Below are positions 1-5,223 of a stretch of 8,906 nucleotides of DNA, one piece after another. Source of the DNA: Candidatus Woesearchaeota archaeon (GTDB lineage: Archaea > Nanobdellota > Nanobdellia > Woesearchaeales > UBA11576); NCBI GenBank assembly GCA_019322385.1, contig JAHWIS010000122.1, forward strand, positions 1-8,906, given 5' to 3'. Position numbers and translations under genes: made by a program. The notes under the pieces are model-generated. The model worked only from the letters and a program-made list of their open reading frames with translations, did no database searches and had not been told where the DNA came from. Position 1 is the first letter of the stretch. Each line of letters opens with the position of its first letter.

Positions 1-80
1 AACACCTGCCTAAAACCTCTCATCAAAAACTAAACGAATTAGGGCATTTTCTCGACGGAAAAAGAGTTTTTACTAAAACT

Positions 81-88
81 TTATATAC
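81..88 (+). promoter_or_regulatory. TATA box of the first winged-helix gene
   Basis: The sequence TTATATAC follows AAAC in an AT-rich stretch and matches an archaeal TATA box. Transcription would start about 25 bp downstream, near 108-110. That leaves a leader of about 60 nt before the GTG at 173, long for this window, where most other leaders look 0-25 nt long. The leader contains the hairpin at 116-146. I infer the start site from spacing only. Confidence 0.5.
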
Positions 89-115
89 CATGATGCCAAA
101 ATCAGAAACAGGGTA

Positions 116-146
116 AACCAGGACATGTAGGAACAATACTCTGGTT
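116..146 (+). promoter_or_regulatory. Possible leader hairpin
   Basis: AACCAG at 116-121 is perfectly complementary to CTGGTT at 141-146. This gives a 6-bp stem with a 19-nt loop. The loop contains GACATGTAGGAACAATA (122-138), nearly the same as a segment at 3763-3780. The hairpin would lie in the 5' leader of the 173-724 gene if the TATA box at 81-88 is used. Six base pairs could arise by chance, so a regulatory role is only a suggestion. Confidence 0.25.
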
Positions 147-172
147 CTACCACCAATTAACAAAGAAAAGAG

Positions 173-724
173 GTGATTGAGTTCAAAGTATCTAAGATAG
201 TGTTGCAAAACCATGAGCCAGGCATGAACCCGACTTCTGAGGAGCTTGCAAAGGTTATTATGTCCAGAACAGGTCTTGAGCCGAGGAAATCCGGCTCTAC
301 AGATAAGATGTACCGCACCCTGCTCGAGCTGTATGAGCGTTCAAAGACCGCACATCGTGAAAAAAAGCCAGAGCACGCAGTCATGACAGTAGAGGAGATG
401 GGATCTTTTGCAGGCATAACAAGGCAGACAATGTATGACTACCTCCGAAGGTGGCTGGATCTGAACATGATCGTGAAAACGTCTTATATCGTCGATAACA
501 AGGTCGTTATCGGGTATAAACTCAGCGGATCCACCCTAGAGGCCAGCTTCGACAAGGCAAGACAACAGATCAGCAACAGCATGGAGCTGACAGCAAAATA
601 CATCAAGGAGCTGCAGAAACGCATCAAGAATGAGAAGATCTCGCAGACCCAGAAAGACAAGACTGGCCCAGACACTGTTGTGACAGAAGCCCCTGAAAAC
701 CCAGAAATTACTGTAACTGCCTAA
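173..724 (+). CDS. Winged helix-turn-helix DNA-binding protein
   Basis: This 183-residue soluble protein is probably a DNA-binding regulator or chromatin-associated factor; its target is unknown. A helix-turn-helix lies at about residues 72-95 (MTVEEMGSFAGITRQTMYDY, then LRRW). A beta wing follows at about 100-117 (IVKTSYIVDNKVVIGYKL). A charged helical segment, possibly coiled coil, covers about 120-155, and the last 25 residues are low-complexity and probably disordered. The N-terminal region (TSEELAKVIMSRTGL, about 21-35) looks like a separate small helical module. The start is uncertain. GTG at 173 is the first possible in-frame start after a stop at 158-160. However, the best SD match, GAGGTGAT at 170-177, overlaps that GTG instead of preceding it. 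Alternative in-frame starts are GTG 200, TTG 203 and ATG 224. The gene stands alone, with its own promoter and a T-rich terminator. I do not recognise a named family. Confidence 0.85.
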   Translation: MIEFKVSKIVLQNHEPGMNPTSEELAKVIMSRTGLEPRKSGSTDKMYRTLLELYERSKTAHREKKPEHAVMTVEEMGSFAGITRQTMYDYLRRWLDLNMIVKTSYIVDNKVVIGYKLSGSTLEASFDKARQQISNSMELTAKYIKELQKRIKNEKISQTQKDKTGPDTVVTEAPENPEITVTA

Positions 725-732
725 AATAAATT

Positions 733-750
733 GTTTTTTTCTCACTTTTT
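733..750 (+). terminator. T-rich terminator of the first winged-helix gene
   Basis: Eight bases after the TAA at 722-724, the + strand reads G, seven T, CTCAC, then a T-run that continues to 751. Archaeal RNA polymerase stops at such U-rich tracts without needing a hairpin. The motif recurs on the opposite strand just after the convergent PHP gene. Confidence 0.6.
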
Positions 751-969
751 TCTTATAACCGAATCCAATCCAGATCGAATCCGCACAAGAAAATCACGAA
801 AAAACTATCCCGACAATCGTCGACAAATTACAAGAGCGCAAAAACTCCATCACTTGTAAAACAAAATACAATAATATAGACAAGTGTAGGAAAAGATATC
901 GTCACGGAACAACACCTAATTCTGTCGGTAAAATCCAATAAAGAATCAAACCATTCCAGAAAAACACAT

Positions 970-991
970 CAAAAAGTGAGAATAAAAAACA
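970..991 (-). terminator. T-rich terminator of the PHP gene
   Basis: Read on the minus strand, directly after the TGA at 994-992, the sequence is TG, six T, ATTCTCAC, then five T. The core TTCTCACTTTTT (982-971) is identical to the + strand at 739-750, so the two converging genes end in the same motif. A U-rich run like this is the usual archaeal termination signal. Confidence 0.55.
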
Positions 992-1771
992 TCAGAACTT
1001 CATAAAATAATTGAACTTTGCAAAAACTAATTTGAAAGGATACTTTGCAGCAAATCTAAGAAAATTTATCCTCTCTCCAATCACCCTTGCCTGTTTCTTC
1101 CTGACTTTCTCCAGGAATTCCTGTATGTTCTTTGCCTTTGCATAGGTGACTACTCTTCCAATCTGTGCTTTTTCATGAGCATCACTGCCTCCAGTGAAAG
1201 CCTTGCGGTGCTTCATTATCCATGAAGCCACTTTCTCTAGATGCTGCACACCAGCAAGCCCGTTCAGCAGCTCAAGGCAGTCTATCTTTTTCAGGTTAAA
1301 GGTTATTTTCTTCTTTCGCCAGGAGAACCAGGTATTAGGAGGCGCTCCTGCAGGGTGTGCCCATGATACTAGGCAATTATATCTCTTCTTAAGGTCAAGC
1401 AACTCAAACACAGATCTTCTGCACTCCCGTCCTTTTATCTCATCCTTATAGAACACCTTAAGCTCTTCAGGCGTTCCGAAATAATACAGGAAATGCTCTC
1501 CAGTATTTGCCTCAACCTCTATAGAAGGTATGACAGGCACATTGTATTCATTGTCATAAGATTTCACAGACCCTAATATCTTATCATGATCTGATATCGC
1601 GACTCCGATGCCCAGCTCCTTGGCCCTCTGCACAACAGCATTAGGCGAGCAAGTGCCATCAGAGACATTAGTGTGGACATGCATATCAACAAGCATATAG
1701 CCCTTTCTAGCAAGAAGATCAAGGTCAGGCCTGCCGTAACTAAGCCTTTTGAGTTGATTTACCACCCACAT
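992..1771 (-). CDS. PHP-domain metal-dependent phosphoesterase
   Basis: This is a 259-residue PHP (polymerase and histidinol phosphatase) domain protein, probably a cytosolic phosphoesterase using two or three metal ions. All the usual metal-binding motifs are visible: DMHVH (H31, H33), SDHD (D61, H62), the glutamate of PSIEVEA (E85), SWAHPAG (H139) and GSDAH (D197, H199). The substrate cannot be told from sequence. PHP proteins of this type include nucleoside 3',5'-bisphosphate and oligoribonucleotide phosphatases. The C-terminal 40 residues are basic and aromatic, outside the core. I chose ATG 1771 because the TATA box at 1802-1794 puts the transcript start at about 1772, which makes a leaderless mRNA. 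A TTG at 1789 would add six residues but would lie upstream of that start. The gene follows asnS on the same strand with a 36-bp gap but has its own promoter. Confidence 0.88.
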   Translation of the reverse strand: MWVVNQLKRLSYGRPDLDLLARKGYMLVDMHVHTNVSDGTCSPNAVVQRAKELGIGVAISDHDKILGSVKSYDNEYNVPVIPSIEVEANTGEHFLYYFGTPEELKVFYKDEIKGRECRRSVFELLDLKKRYNCLVSWAHPAGAPPNTWFSWRKKKITFNLKKIDCLELLNGLAGVQHLEKVASWIMKHRKAFTGGSDAHEKAQIGRVVTYAKAKNIQEFLEKVRKKQARVIGERINFLRFAAKYPFKLVFAKFNYFMKF

Positions 1772-1793
1772 AATATATAGAATACACAATCTG

Positions 1794-1802
1794 ATTTAAA
1801 TA
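1794..1802 (-). promoter_or_regulatory. TATA box of the PHP gene
   Basis: The minus strand reads TATTTAAAT here, immediately after the asnS stop codon at 1810-1808. Its centre is about 26 bp from the ATG at 1771, so transcription should begin at or next to the start codon. The PHP gene can therefore be transcribed independently of asnS. Confidence 0.6.
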
Positions 1803-1807
1803 CTTTT

Positions 1808-3103
1808 CTAAGGCTTCCATCTCAGCATAGTACGAGGGAACGGTATAGCATCCTTGATATTCTCAAGCCCGCAGATCCAGGAAACAACCCTCTCAGCGCC
1901 TATTCCATACCCAGAATGAGGCACGCTTCCATACTTACGAAGGTCAAAATACCAGTCATAGTTTGAGGCATCCTCACCCTCTTTCTCCAGCCGCTCTTTC
2001 ATATCGTCTACATCCAGGCTTCTCTGGCTTCCGCCAACTATCTCTCCATATCCTTCTGGAGCCAGCATATCAAAGCACAATGCCTCATCAGGACTATCCT
2101 TATCGCGTGGCTTGTAGAACGCCATGACCTCTACAGGATAATGCGTCACAACAACAGGAACATCAAAACATTCCATGAGCTTATCTTCCTCAATCGTACG
2201 AAGGTCTTTGCCGAACGGCACATTCATCTTTTTCTTGTCTTTCAGTATCTTGATCGCTTCGCGATACTTGATTGTAGGCCATTCTTTCTTCACCATCTTC
2301 TTCAGCTTAGCCACATCCTGGCCCAGGAACTTGAGGTCATCCTCATGTTTCTCAATGACCTTAACTATACAGTACTTCAGCTCATCTTTCGCCAGCTCAG
2401 ATATCTCCTTGAGTCCCATCCAGGCACACTCGACCTCGACCATCCAGAACTCAGATAGGTGCCGCGATGTCTTTGACTTCTCTGCCCTGAATGTGGGCGC
2501 TGTGCCGTATACATTCTCAAGAGCAAAGACTGCTGCTTCTGCATACAATTGCCATGATTGCGAAAGATACGTCACATCCTTGTAATACTTGACTTCAAAC
2601 AGTGTACTGCCACCTTCGCACTGGCTTGGCTGCAGTATAGGAGGATCAAACCTAAAGAATCCTTTGTCAATGAAGAACTGCTCCCTGACCTGGAGGTATG
2701 TGCTTCGTATCTTCATTATTGTTGCCATCCGCCTTGTCCTAAGAGTAAGATGCCTGTTGTCATCCAGAAAATCCCTGCTCTGGTCAGACCTTACAGGGAA
2801 CTTGTCGCATTCTCCTACAACAGAGAAATCCTTTACATGCACTTCATACCCTGTCGGTGCCCTATCTTCCTTCTTGATAGTTCCCTTGATAGTCATTGAT
2901 GCTTCTGATTGCAGCTTGTCTGCCTGCGCAAATTTATCATCACCAACAACAGATTTCTCAATAACACATTGAATCATATTAGTAGAATCCCGCAGCACAA
3001 TGAACTTGAGCTTGTTGCTTCCTCTCTCGCGATACACCCATCCGCGTATCTCAACAACCCCTTTGCACTTATCCATCGCTGCTTGTATTGATGTATATGC
3101 CAT
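1808..3103 (-). CDS. asnS: Asparaginyl-tRNA synthetase
   Basis: This 431-residue class IIb synthetase charges tRNA-Asn with asparagine in the cytosol. An OB-fold anticodon-binding domain covers about residues 13-105 (VEIRGWVYRER), followed by the catalytic core. Motif 2 is FRAEKSKTSRHLSEFWMVE (205-223). EFWMVE after SRHL is the signature that separates AsnRS from AspRS. Motif 3 is GYGIGAERVVSWICG (398-412), followed by DAIPFPRT. CEGGSTLFEV (about 162-171) is also typical of AsnRS. Length is normal for the archaeal enzyme. The ATG at 3103 is preferred over an upstream GTG at 3112: a TATA box at 3140-3133 predicts a transcript start near 3111, leaving a very short leader without an SD. A dedicated AsnRS suggests the cell need not make Asn-tRNA by amidation. 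The gene is divergent from rubrerythrin. Confidence 0.96.
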   Translation of the reverse strand: MAYTSIQAAMDKCKGVVEIRGWVYRERGSNKLKFIVLRDSTNMIQCVIEKSVVGDDKFAQADKLQSEASMTIKGTIKKEDRAPTGYEVHVKDFSVVGECDKFPVRSDQSRDFLDDNRHLTLRTRRMATIMKIRSTYLQVREQFFIDKGFFRFDPPILQPSQCEGGSTLFEVKYYKDVTYLSQSWQLYAEAAVFALENVYGTAPTFRAEKSKTSRHLSEFWMVEVECAWMGLKEISELAKDELKYCIVKVIEKHEDDLKFLGQDVAKLKKMVKKEWPTIKYREAIKILKDKKKMNVPFGKDLRTIEEDKLMECFDVPVVVTHYPVEVMAFYKPRDKDSPDEALCFDMLAPEGYGEIVGGSQRSLDVDDMKERLEKEGEDASNYDWYFDLRKYGSVPHSGYGIGAERVVSWICGLENIKDAIPFPRTMLRWKP

Positions 3104-3132
3104 CAGTATCACAGATAGTCACAAAAAGGGAG

Positions 3133-3140
3133 TATTTAAA
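3133..3140. promoter_or_regulatory. Shared divergent TATA element (asnS / rubrerythrin)
   Basis: TATTTAAA on the + strand reads TTTAAATA on the minus strand, so this near-palindrome can serve as a TATA box in both directions. Leftward, a start about 25 bp away (about 3111) gives a short asnS leader. Rightward, a start at about 3162 leaves just enough leader to hold the rubrerythrin SD. No second clear TATA box exists in the 72-bp gap between the two start codons, although AAATTTAT at 3140-3147 is a weaker alternative for the rightward gene. Confidence 0.55.
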
Positions 3141-3175
3141 AATTTATCGTGCTCAACCACCATAAAGGTGATACT

Positions 3176-3703
3176 ATGACAATCAGGACATGGGTATGCA
3201 AGATATGCGGCGACCCTTATGTGGGTGAAGAGAAGCCGACACAGTGCCCTTTCTGCGGCGCAGACTCAAAGTACATTATACATGGCGATAAATACAATGA
3301 ACCAGTGGTTGACAATCTCACAGATATCTCTAGAGACAATGTCACAGCAGCGATCAAGCTTGAGGTAGACAATTCACAGTTCTATTTCTGCGCATCAAAG
3401 AAAGCAAGTACAATAGAACTCCAGAAGCGCGTCCACGCGCTGGGCAAGGTAGAGGCCGAGCACGCATCTCTCCTCGCAAAGATGATCAAGGCACAGAAGC
3501 CTGTCATCGACCGCAATGCAGGAGAGTGTTCAGGAGATAACAAAGCATTCGTCCAAGAGGCGCACGACCGCGAGCAGCGGGCGATAGAGCACTACAAGAA
3601 ATTCCTCGAGCAGGCCACTGAGCCCAGGGTCAAGCAGGTCTTCGCAGCCCTCGTCGAGATCGAGACCACACACATAGAGCTGGCAGACAACACGAAGCTG
3701 TAA
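3176..3703 (+). CDS. Rubrerythrin with N-terminal rubredoxin-like domain
   Basis: This 175-residue cytosolic non-haem iron protein probably reduces hydrogen peroxide. A short rubredoxin-like metal site lies at the N terminus (WVCKICG, then CPFCG; Cys 8, 11, 24, 27). A four-helix ferritin-like diiron domain follows at about residues 50-170. Likely iron ligands are E63, the ExxH at E93-H96, E128 or E133, and the ExxH at E163-H166. Classical rubrerythrins carry the rubredoxin domain at the C terminus, so this is the reversed domain order. ATG 3176 is preceded by AAGGTGAT (3165-3172), a good SD. An upstream in-frame GTG at 3149 would place that SD inside the gene, so I reject it. No electron donor such as a rubredoxin or NADH oxidoreductase is nearby. 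Confidence 0.9.
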   Translation: MTIRTWVCKICGDPYVGEEKPTQCPFCGADSKYIIHGDKYNEPVVDNLTDISRDNVTAAIKLEVDNSQFYFCASKKASTIELQKRVHALGKVEAEHASLLAKMIKAQKPVIDRNAGECSGDNKAFVQEAHDREQRAIEHYKKFLEQATEPRVKQVFAALVEIETTHIELADNTKL

Positions 3704-3710
3704 GCGATAA

Positions 3711-3755
3711 GAAAAAAGGGGGTGGTAGTGCATATGCGTTGCCGCATATGCCCTA
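3711..3755 (-). terminator. Hairpin plus T-run between convergent genes
   Basis: GCATATGCG (3730-3738) and CGCATATGC (3743-3751) form a perfect 9-bp stem with a TTGC loop. It extends by TAG/CTA (3726-3728 and 3753-3755) past one mismatch. Read on the minus strand, the hairpin is followed about 12 nt later by TTTTTTC (3717-3711), so it best suits termination of the 3792-4343 gene. For the + strand rubrerythrin transcript the hairpin lies 22 nt after the stop codon, without a following T-run. Confidence 0.5.
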
Positions 3756-3762
3756 GAGGTTA

Positions 3763-3780
3763 GACATGTAGGAAGCAATA
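3763..3780 (+). repeat. Second copy of the GACATGTAGGAA motif
   Basis: GACATGTAGGAAGCAATA matches 122-138 (GACATGTAGGAACAATA) except for one inserted G. Both copies are on the + strand and outside coding sequence. A looser relative, ACAAGTGTAGGAAAAGATA, occurs at 880-898. A 12-base identity is expected by chance about once or twice in a window this size, so only the extended match and the intergenic locations make it worth recording. Confidence 0.3.
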
Positions 3781-3791
3781 TAATCCGAAAA

Positions 3792-4343
3792 TCAACCATT
3801 AAAAAACTGTTTCAGCAGCGTGTTCTGGTACTGGCTTGTCACTTCAGGGTCTATCTTTATGACGCTCTCTTTTGCCTGCCTTAACTTAAAATCAGCATTC
3901 ATCCTGAAGTACACATTCCCGTCGAGTATCTCCCGCTCGACAGGGATGCCTTTGTCGATCATCGAGGTGAGTGCTTCTTCGACAATGTCTTGTTCCAGGA
4001 ATGCCTTGCTGCTTATCTTGTCTGATTTCATGAATTTCTCGTGAGTATAAAGTATCAAGAATACGCGTTGCTCATCTTTGGACAGCTCTACAGACAGCTG
4101 TGCCTTTGTGACAAGCTGCTTGAGAAGGAAGTGTATCTCATCCATCTTTTCCTCAGCCTTTGTGAGGCGGTTGTCGATCTCGCAGATGAAGCTGTTCTGG
4201 AGCTCTACCTCATTGGTGTTGCCATTGATAGCCTCAAGATGTTCATCAAGCTCTTCCCGCGTAACTGAGATGTTGTCCTTTATACGGTTAAGCTCATCAA
4301 TAGAAGCAATGTCTCCATACCTCTTCCTAGATTTGAACAGCAC
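3792..4343 (-). CDS. Coiled-coil protein with C-terminal winged-helix domain
   Basis: This 183-residue soluble protein of unknown function is probably a DNA-binding regulator. Residues 12-82 are a long charged helix with heptad-like spacing of hydrophobic residues (IDELNRIKDNI to MDEIHFLLKQL), suggesting a coiled-coil dimer. From about 85 to 155 there is a winged-helix-like fold. It has helices around DEQRVFLILYTHEKFM and SSKAFLEQDIVEEALTSMID, then a wing (IPVEREILDGNVYFRMN). The C-terminal 25 residues are helical and end in LLKQFFNG. The start is a GTG at 4343, well supported by AGGGGGTG at 4358-4351 with a 7-nt spacer. A TATA box at about 4387-4380 predicts a short leader holding that SD. 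No ligand-binding domain is visible. The neighbours do not reveal a target, though the structured element at 4405-4475 lies just upstream. Confidence 0.82.
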   Translation of the reverse strand: MLFKSRKRYGDIASIDELNRIKDNISVTREELDEHLEAINGNTNEVELQNSFICEIDNRLTKAEEKMDEIHFLLKQLVTKAQLSVELSKDEQRVFLILYTHEKFMKSDKISSKAFLEQDIVEEALTSMIDKGIPVEREILDGNVYFRMNADFKLRQAKESVIKIDPEVTSQYQNTLLKQFFNG

Positions 4344-4373
4344 GCTAAGTCACCCCCTACACGCCTCGTTACA

Positions 4374-4388
4374 TATATTATTTATATA
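4374..4388. promoter_or_regulatory. AT-rich promoter core, possibly bidirectional
   Basis: The run TATATTATTTATATA can be read as a TATA box on both strands. On the minus strand, ATATAAAT (4387-4380) lies about 26 bp before an expected start near 4358 and drives the coiled-coil winged-helix gene. On the + strand, TTTATATA (4381-4388) would start a transcript near 4409, the left edge of the inverted repeat at 4408-4475. The minus-strand use is much better supported because a gene with a good SD follows. Confidence 0.5.
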
Positions 4389-4404
4389 ATTTTGTATTCT
4401 CTGA

Positions 4405-4475
4405 TGTGTAGCTTCTCTTGCACCGCTGAACCCGAAAACCGTCCGGTTCCCCAGACCTCTTTTTTCAGCAGCTAC
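4405..4475 (-). ncRNA. Putative structured small RNA, H/ACA-like
   Basis: Two complementary pairs are nested. GTAGCT (4408-4413) pairs with AGCTAC (4470-4475), and GCTGAA (4425-4430) pairs with TTCAGC (4464-4469). Inside them AACC (4437-4440) pairs with GGTT (4445-4448). By hand count the segment is about 54% G+C, in an AT-rich gap. On the minus strand it begins about 26 bp after a TATA box (4505-4497). The closing stem is followed directly by ACA (4407-4405), giving a 71-nt RNA. That size and ACA position match single-hairpin archaeal H/ACA guides. Against this, the GCTGAA stem leaves one side of the guide pocket empty (11 nt unpaired on the other side), and I cannot identify a kink-turn with confidence. 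It lies outside the mRNAs of both flanking genes. A + strand transcript is possible but contains an internal run of T. Confidence 0.4.
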
Positions 4476-4496
4476 AACACACCCAATTACAACACC

Positions 4497-4505
4497 TATT
4501 TAAAA
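4497..4505 (-). promoter_or_regulatory. TATA box for the putative small RNA
   Basis: The minus strand reads TTTTAAATA. Its centre is about 26 bp from 4475, the first base of the outer stem of the structured element. No minus-strand coding gene starts at this distance, so a small RNA is the simplest use for this box. Confidence 0.4.
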
Positions 4506-4578
4506 CTTCCTATTTTTCCCCCATTGCCGTAATTTCCTTTACTCGAATTAAGCAAACACAAAGCCTGAAAACACAAGA

Positions 4579-4586
4579 TTTATAAA
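4579..4586 (+). promoter_or_regulatory. TATA box of the METTL5-like gene
   Basis: TTTATAAA has its centre about 26 bp from the ATG at 4610. The transcript would therefore begin at the start codon. No SD-like sequence precedes the ATG, in keeping with a leaderless mRNA. Confidence 0.65.
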
Positions 4587-4609
4587 AATCAAGAAACAAG
4601 CGATTCAGC

Positions 4610-5221
4610 ATGACTAATTCAAAATCAGGTCTTGCAATATCTCTTTCAAAGCTGGACGTATTCCCTTCGCCAAAACCAAAGCTTGAGCAGTATCCAACTG
4701 ATTCTGAGATCGCTGCAGAGATCCTCTGGTTCGCGCACATGCGCAATGACCTGAAAGGAAAGACCGTGGCAGATCTTGGCTGCGGCACAGGCATACTCGG
4801 CATCGGCGCACTGCTCATGGGAGCAAAGAAAGTGTTCTTTATCGACACAGACACTGCAGCGCTTGCAGTACTCGGCAATAACCTCAACAGGCTGAAGATA
4901 AAGAAAGGATTTGAGATCATCAATTCAGACATAGACCTCTTCGACAAGAAAATAGACCTAGTCCTGCAGAACCCTCCGTTCGGCACAAAGACAAAACACC
5001 TGGACAAAGAGTTCCTGAAAAAAGCGTTTTCAATCTCAGATATCATCTATTCATTCCACAAGACCAGCACTTCAAGGTTCATCAACGCATTCGCAGAAGA
5101 CAATGATTTCAATATAACAAACAGGTGGGAGTTTGATTTCCCTCTCAAGCAGACATTGAAGTTCCACAAGAAGCGCATCCAGCGGATAAAAGTGAGCTGT
5201 TTCAGGCTTGAGAAAACATAA
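4610..5221 (+). CDS. METTL5-like RNA N6-adenine methyltransferase
   Basis: This 203-residue SAM-dependent methyltransferase is closely similar to METTL5, which makes m6A in small-subunit rRNA in eukaryotes; archaeal relatives belong to COG2263. LEQYPT (25-30) is a family signature. The SAM-binding motif I is DLGCGTG (55-61), and the acidic residue ending strand 2 is in FFIDTD (76-81). The catalytic motif IV is NPPFGTK (121-127), the NPPF type used for exocyclic-amine methylation. YSFHKTST (147-154) and LKFHKKRI (183-190) match the C-terminal region of METTL5. Length and motifs look complete. ATG 4610 agrees with a leaderless transcript. METTL5 works with TRMT112; no such partner is encoded in this window. 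The gene is followed after 48 bp by a secreted-protein gene with its own promoter. 16S rRNA as target is inferred from the family. Confidence 0.9.
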   Translation: MTNSKSGLAISLSKLDVFPSPKPKLEQYPTDSEIAAEILWFAHMRNDLKGKTVADLGCGTGILGIGALLMGAKKVFFIDTDTAALAVLGNNLNRLKIKKGFEIINSDIDLFDKKIDLVLQNPPFGTKTKHLDKEFLKKAFSISDIIYSFHKTSTSRFINAFAEDNDFNITNRWEFDFPLKQTLKFHKKRIQRIKVSCFRLEKT

Positions 5222-5223
5222 AG

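Larger units (their letters stand above)
725..991. other. Convergent intergenic region without a gene
   Basis: This is 267 bp between two converging genes, and no plausible ORF or tRNA was found. Apart from the two terminators it holds three weak structures. CGAATCC occurs twice as a direct repeat (760-766 and 776-782). CACTTGT at 851-857 and ACAAGTG at 880-886 form an inverted repeat with a 22-nt loop. TGTAGGAA at 885-892 resembles the core of the repeat at 122-138 and 3763-3780. None is strong enough alone to name a feature. Confidence 0.5.

Noticed and set aside
3..116. Open frame on the + strand running in from the left edge, about 37 codons
   Set aside because: It has no recognisable protein features, overlaps a good TATA box at 81-88, and an open frame of this length at a window edge is expected by chance.
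23..214. Minus-strand ORF of 63 codons at the left end
   Set aside because: It covers the promoter, leader and start of the HTH gene on the other strand, and its translation looks random, with no SD or TATA in the right place.
755..800. GATCGAATCC resembling a tRNA T-arm
   Set aside because: It lacks GTTC before the RA, and no acceptor stem, anticodon arm or D-arm could be assembled around it.
841..900. C/D box small RNA suggested by a TGATGG-like box on the minus strand
   Set aside because: The C box is imperfect and no CTGA D box lies at a suitable distance.
2141..2972. Several + strand ORFs of 105-136 codons opposite asnS
   Set aside because: They are antisense shadows of a well-supported gene, with Ser/Phe/Leu-rich random-looking translations and no initiation signals.
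4401..4515. A + strand version of the structured RNA with a start near 4409
   Set aside because: An internal run of six T before the closing stem would probably end transcription, and the ACA is three bases away from the stem. The minus strand fits better, though the + strand is not excluded.
4510..5046. Minus-strand ORF of 178 codons opposite the METTL5-like gene
   Set aside because: It is a long antisense shadow; the + strand frame carries all methyltransferase motifs and a leaderless promoter.
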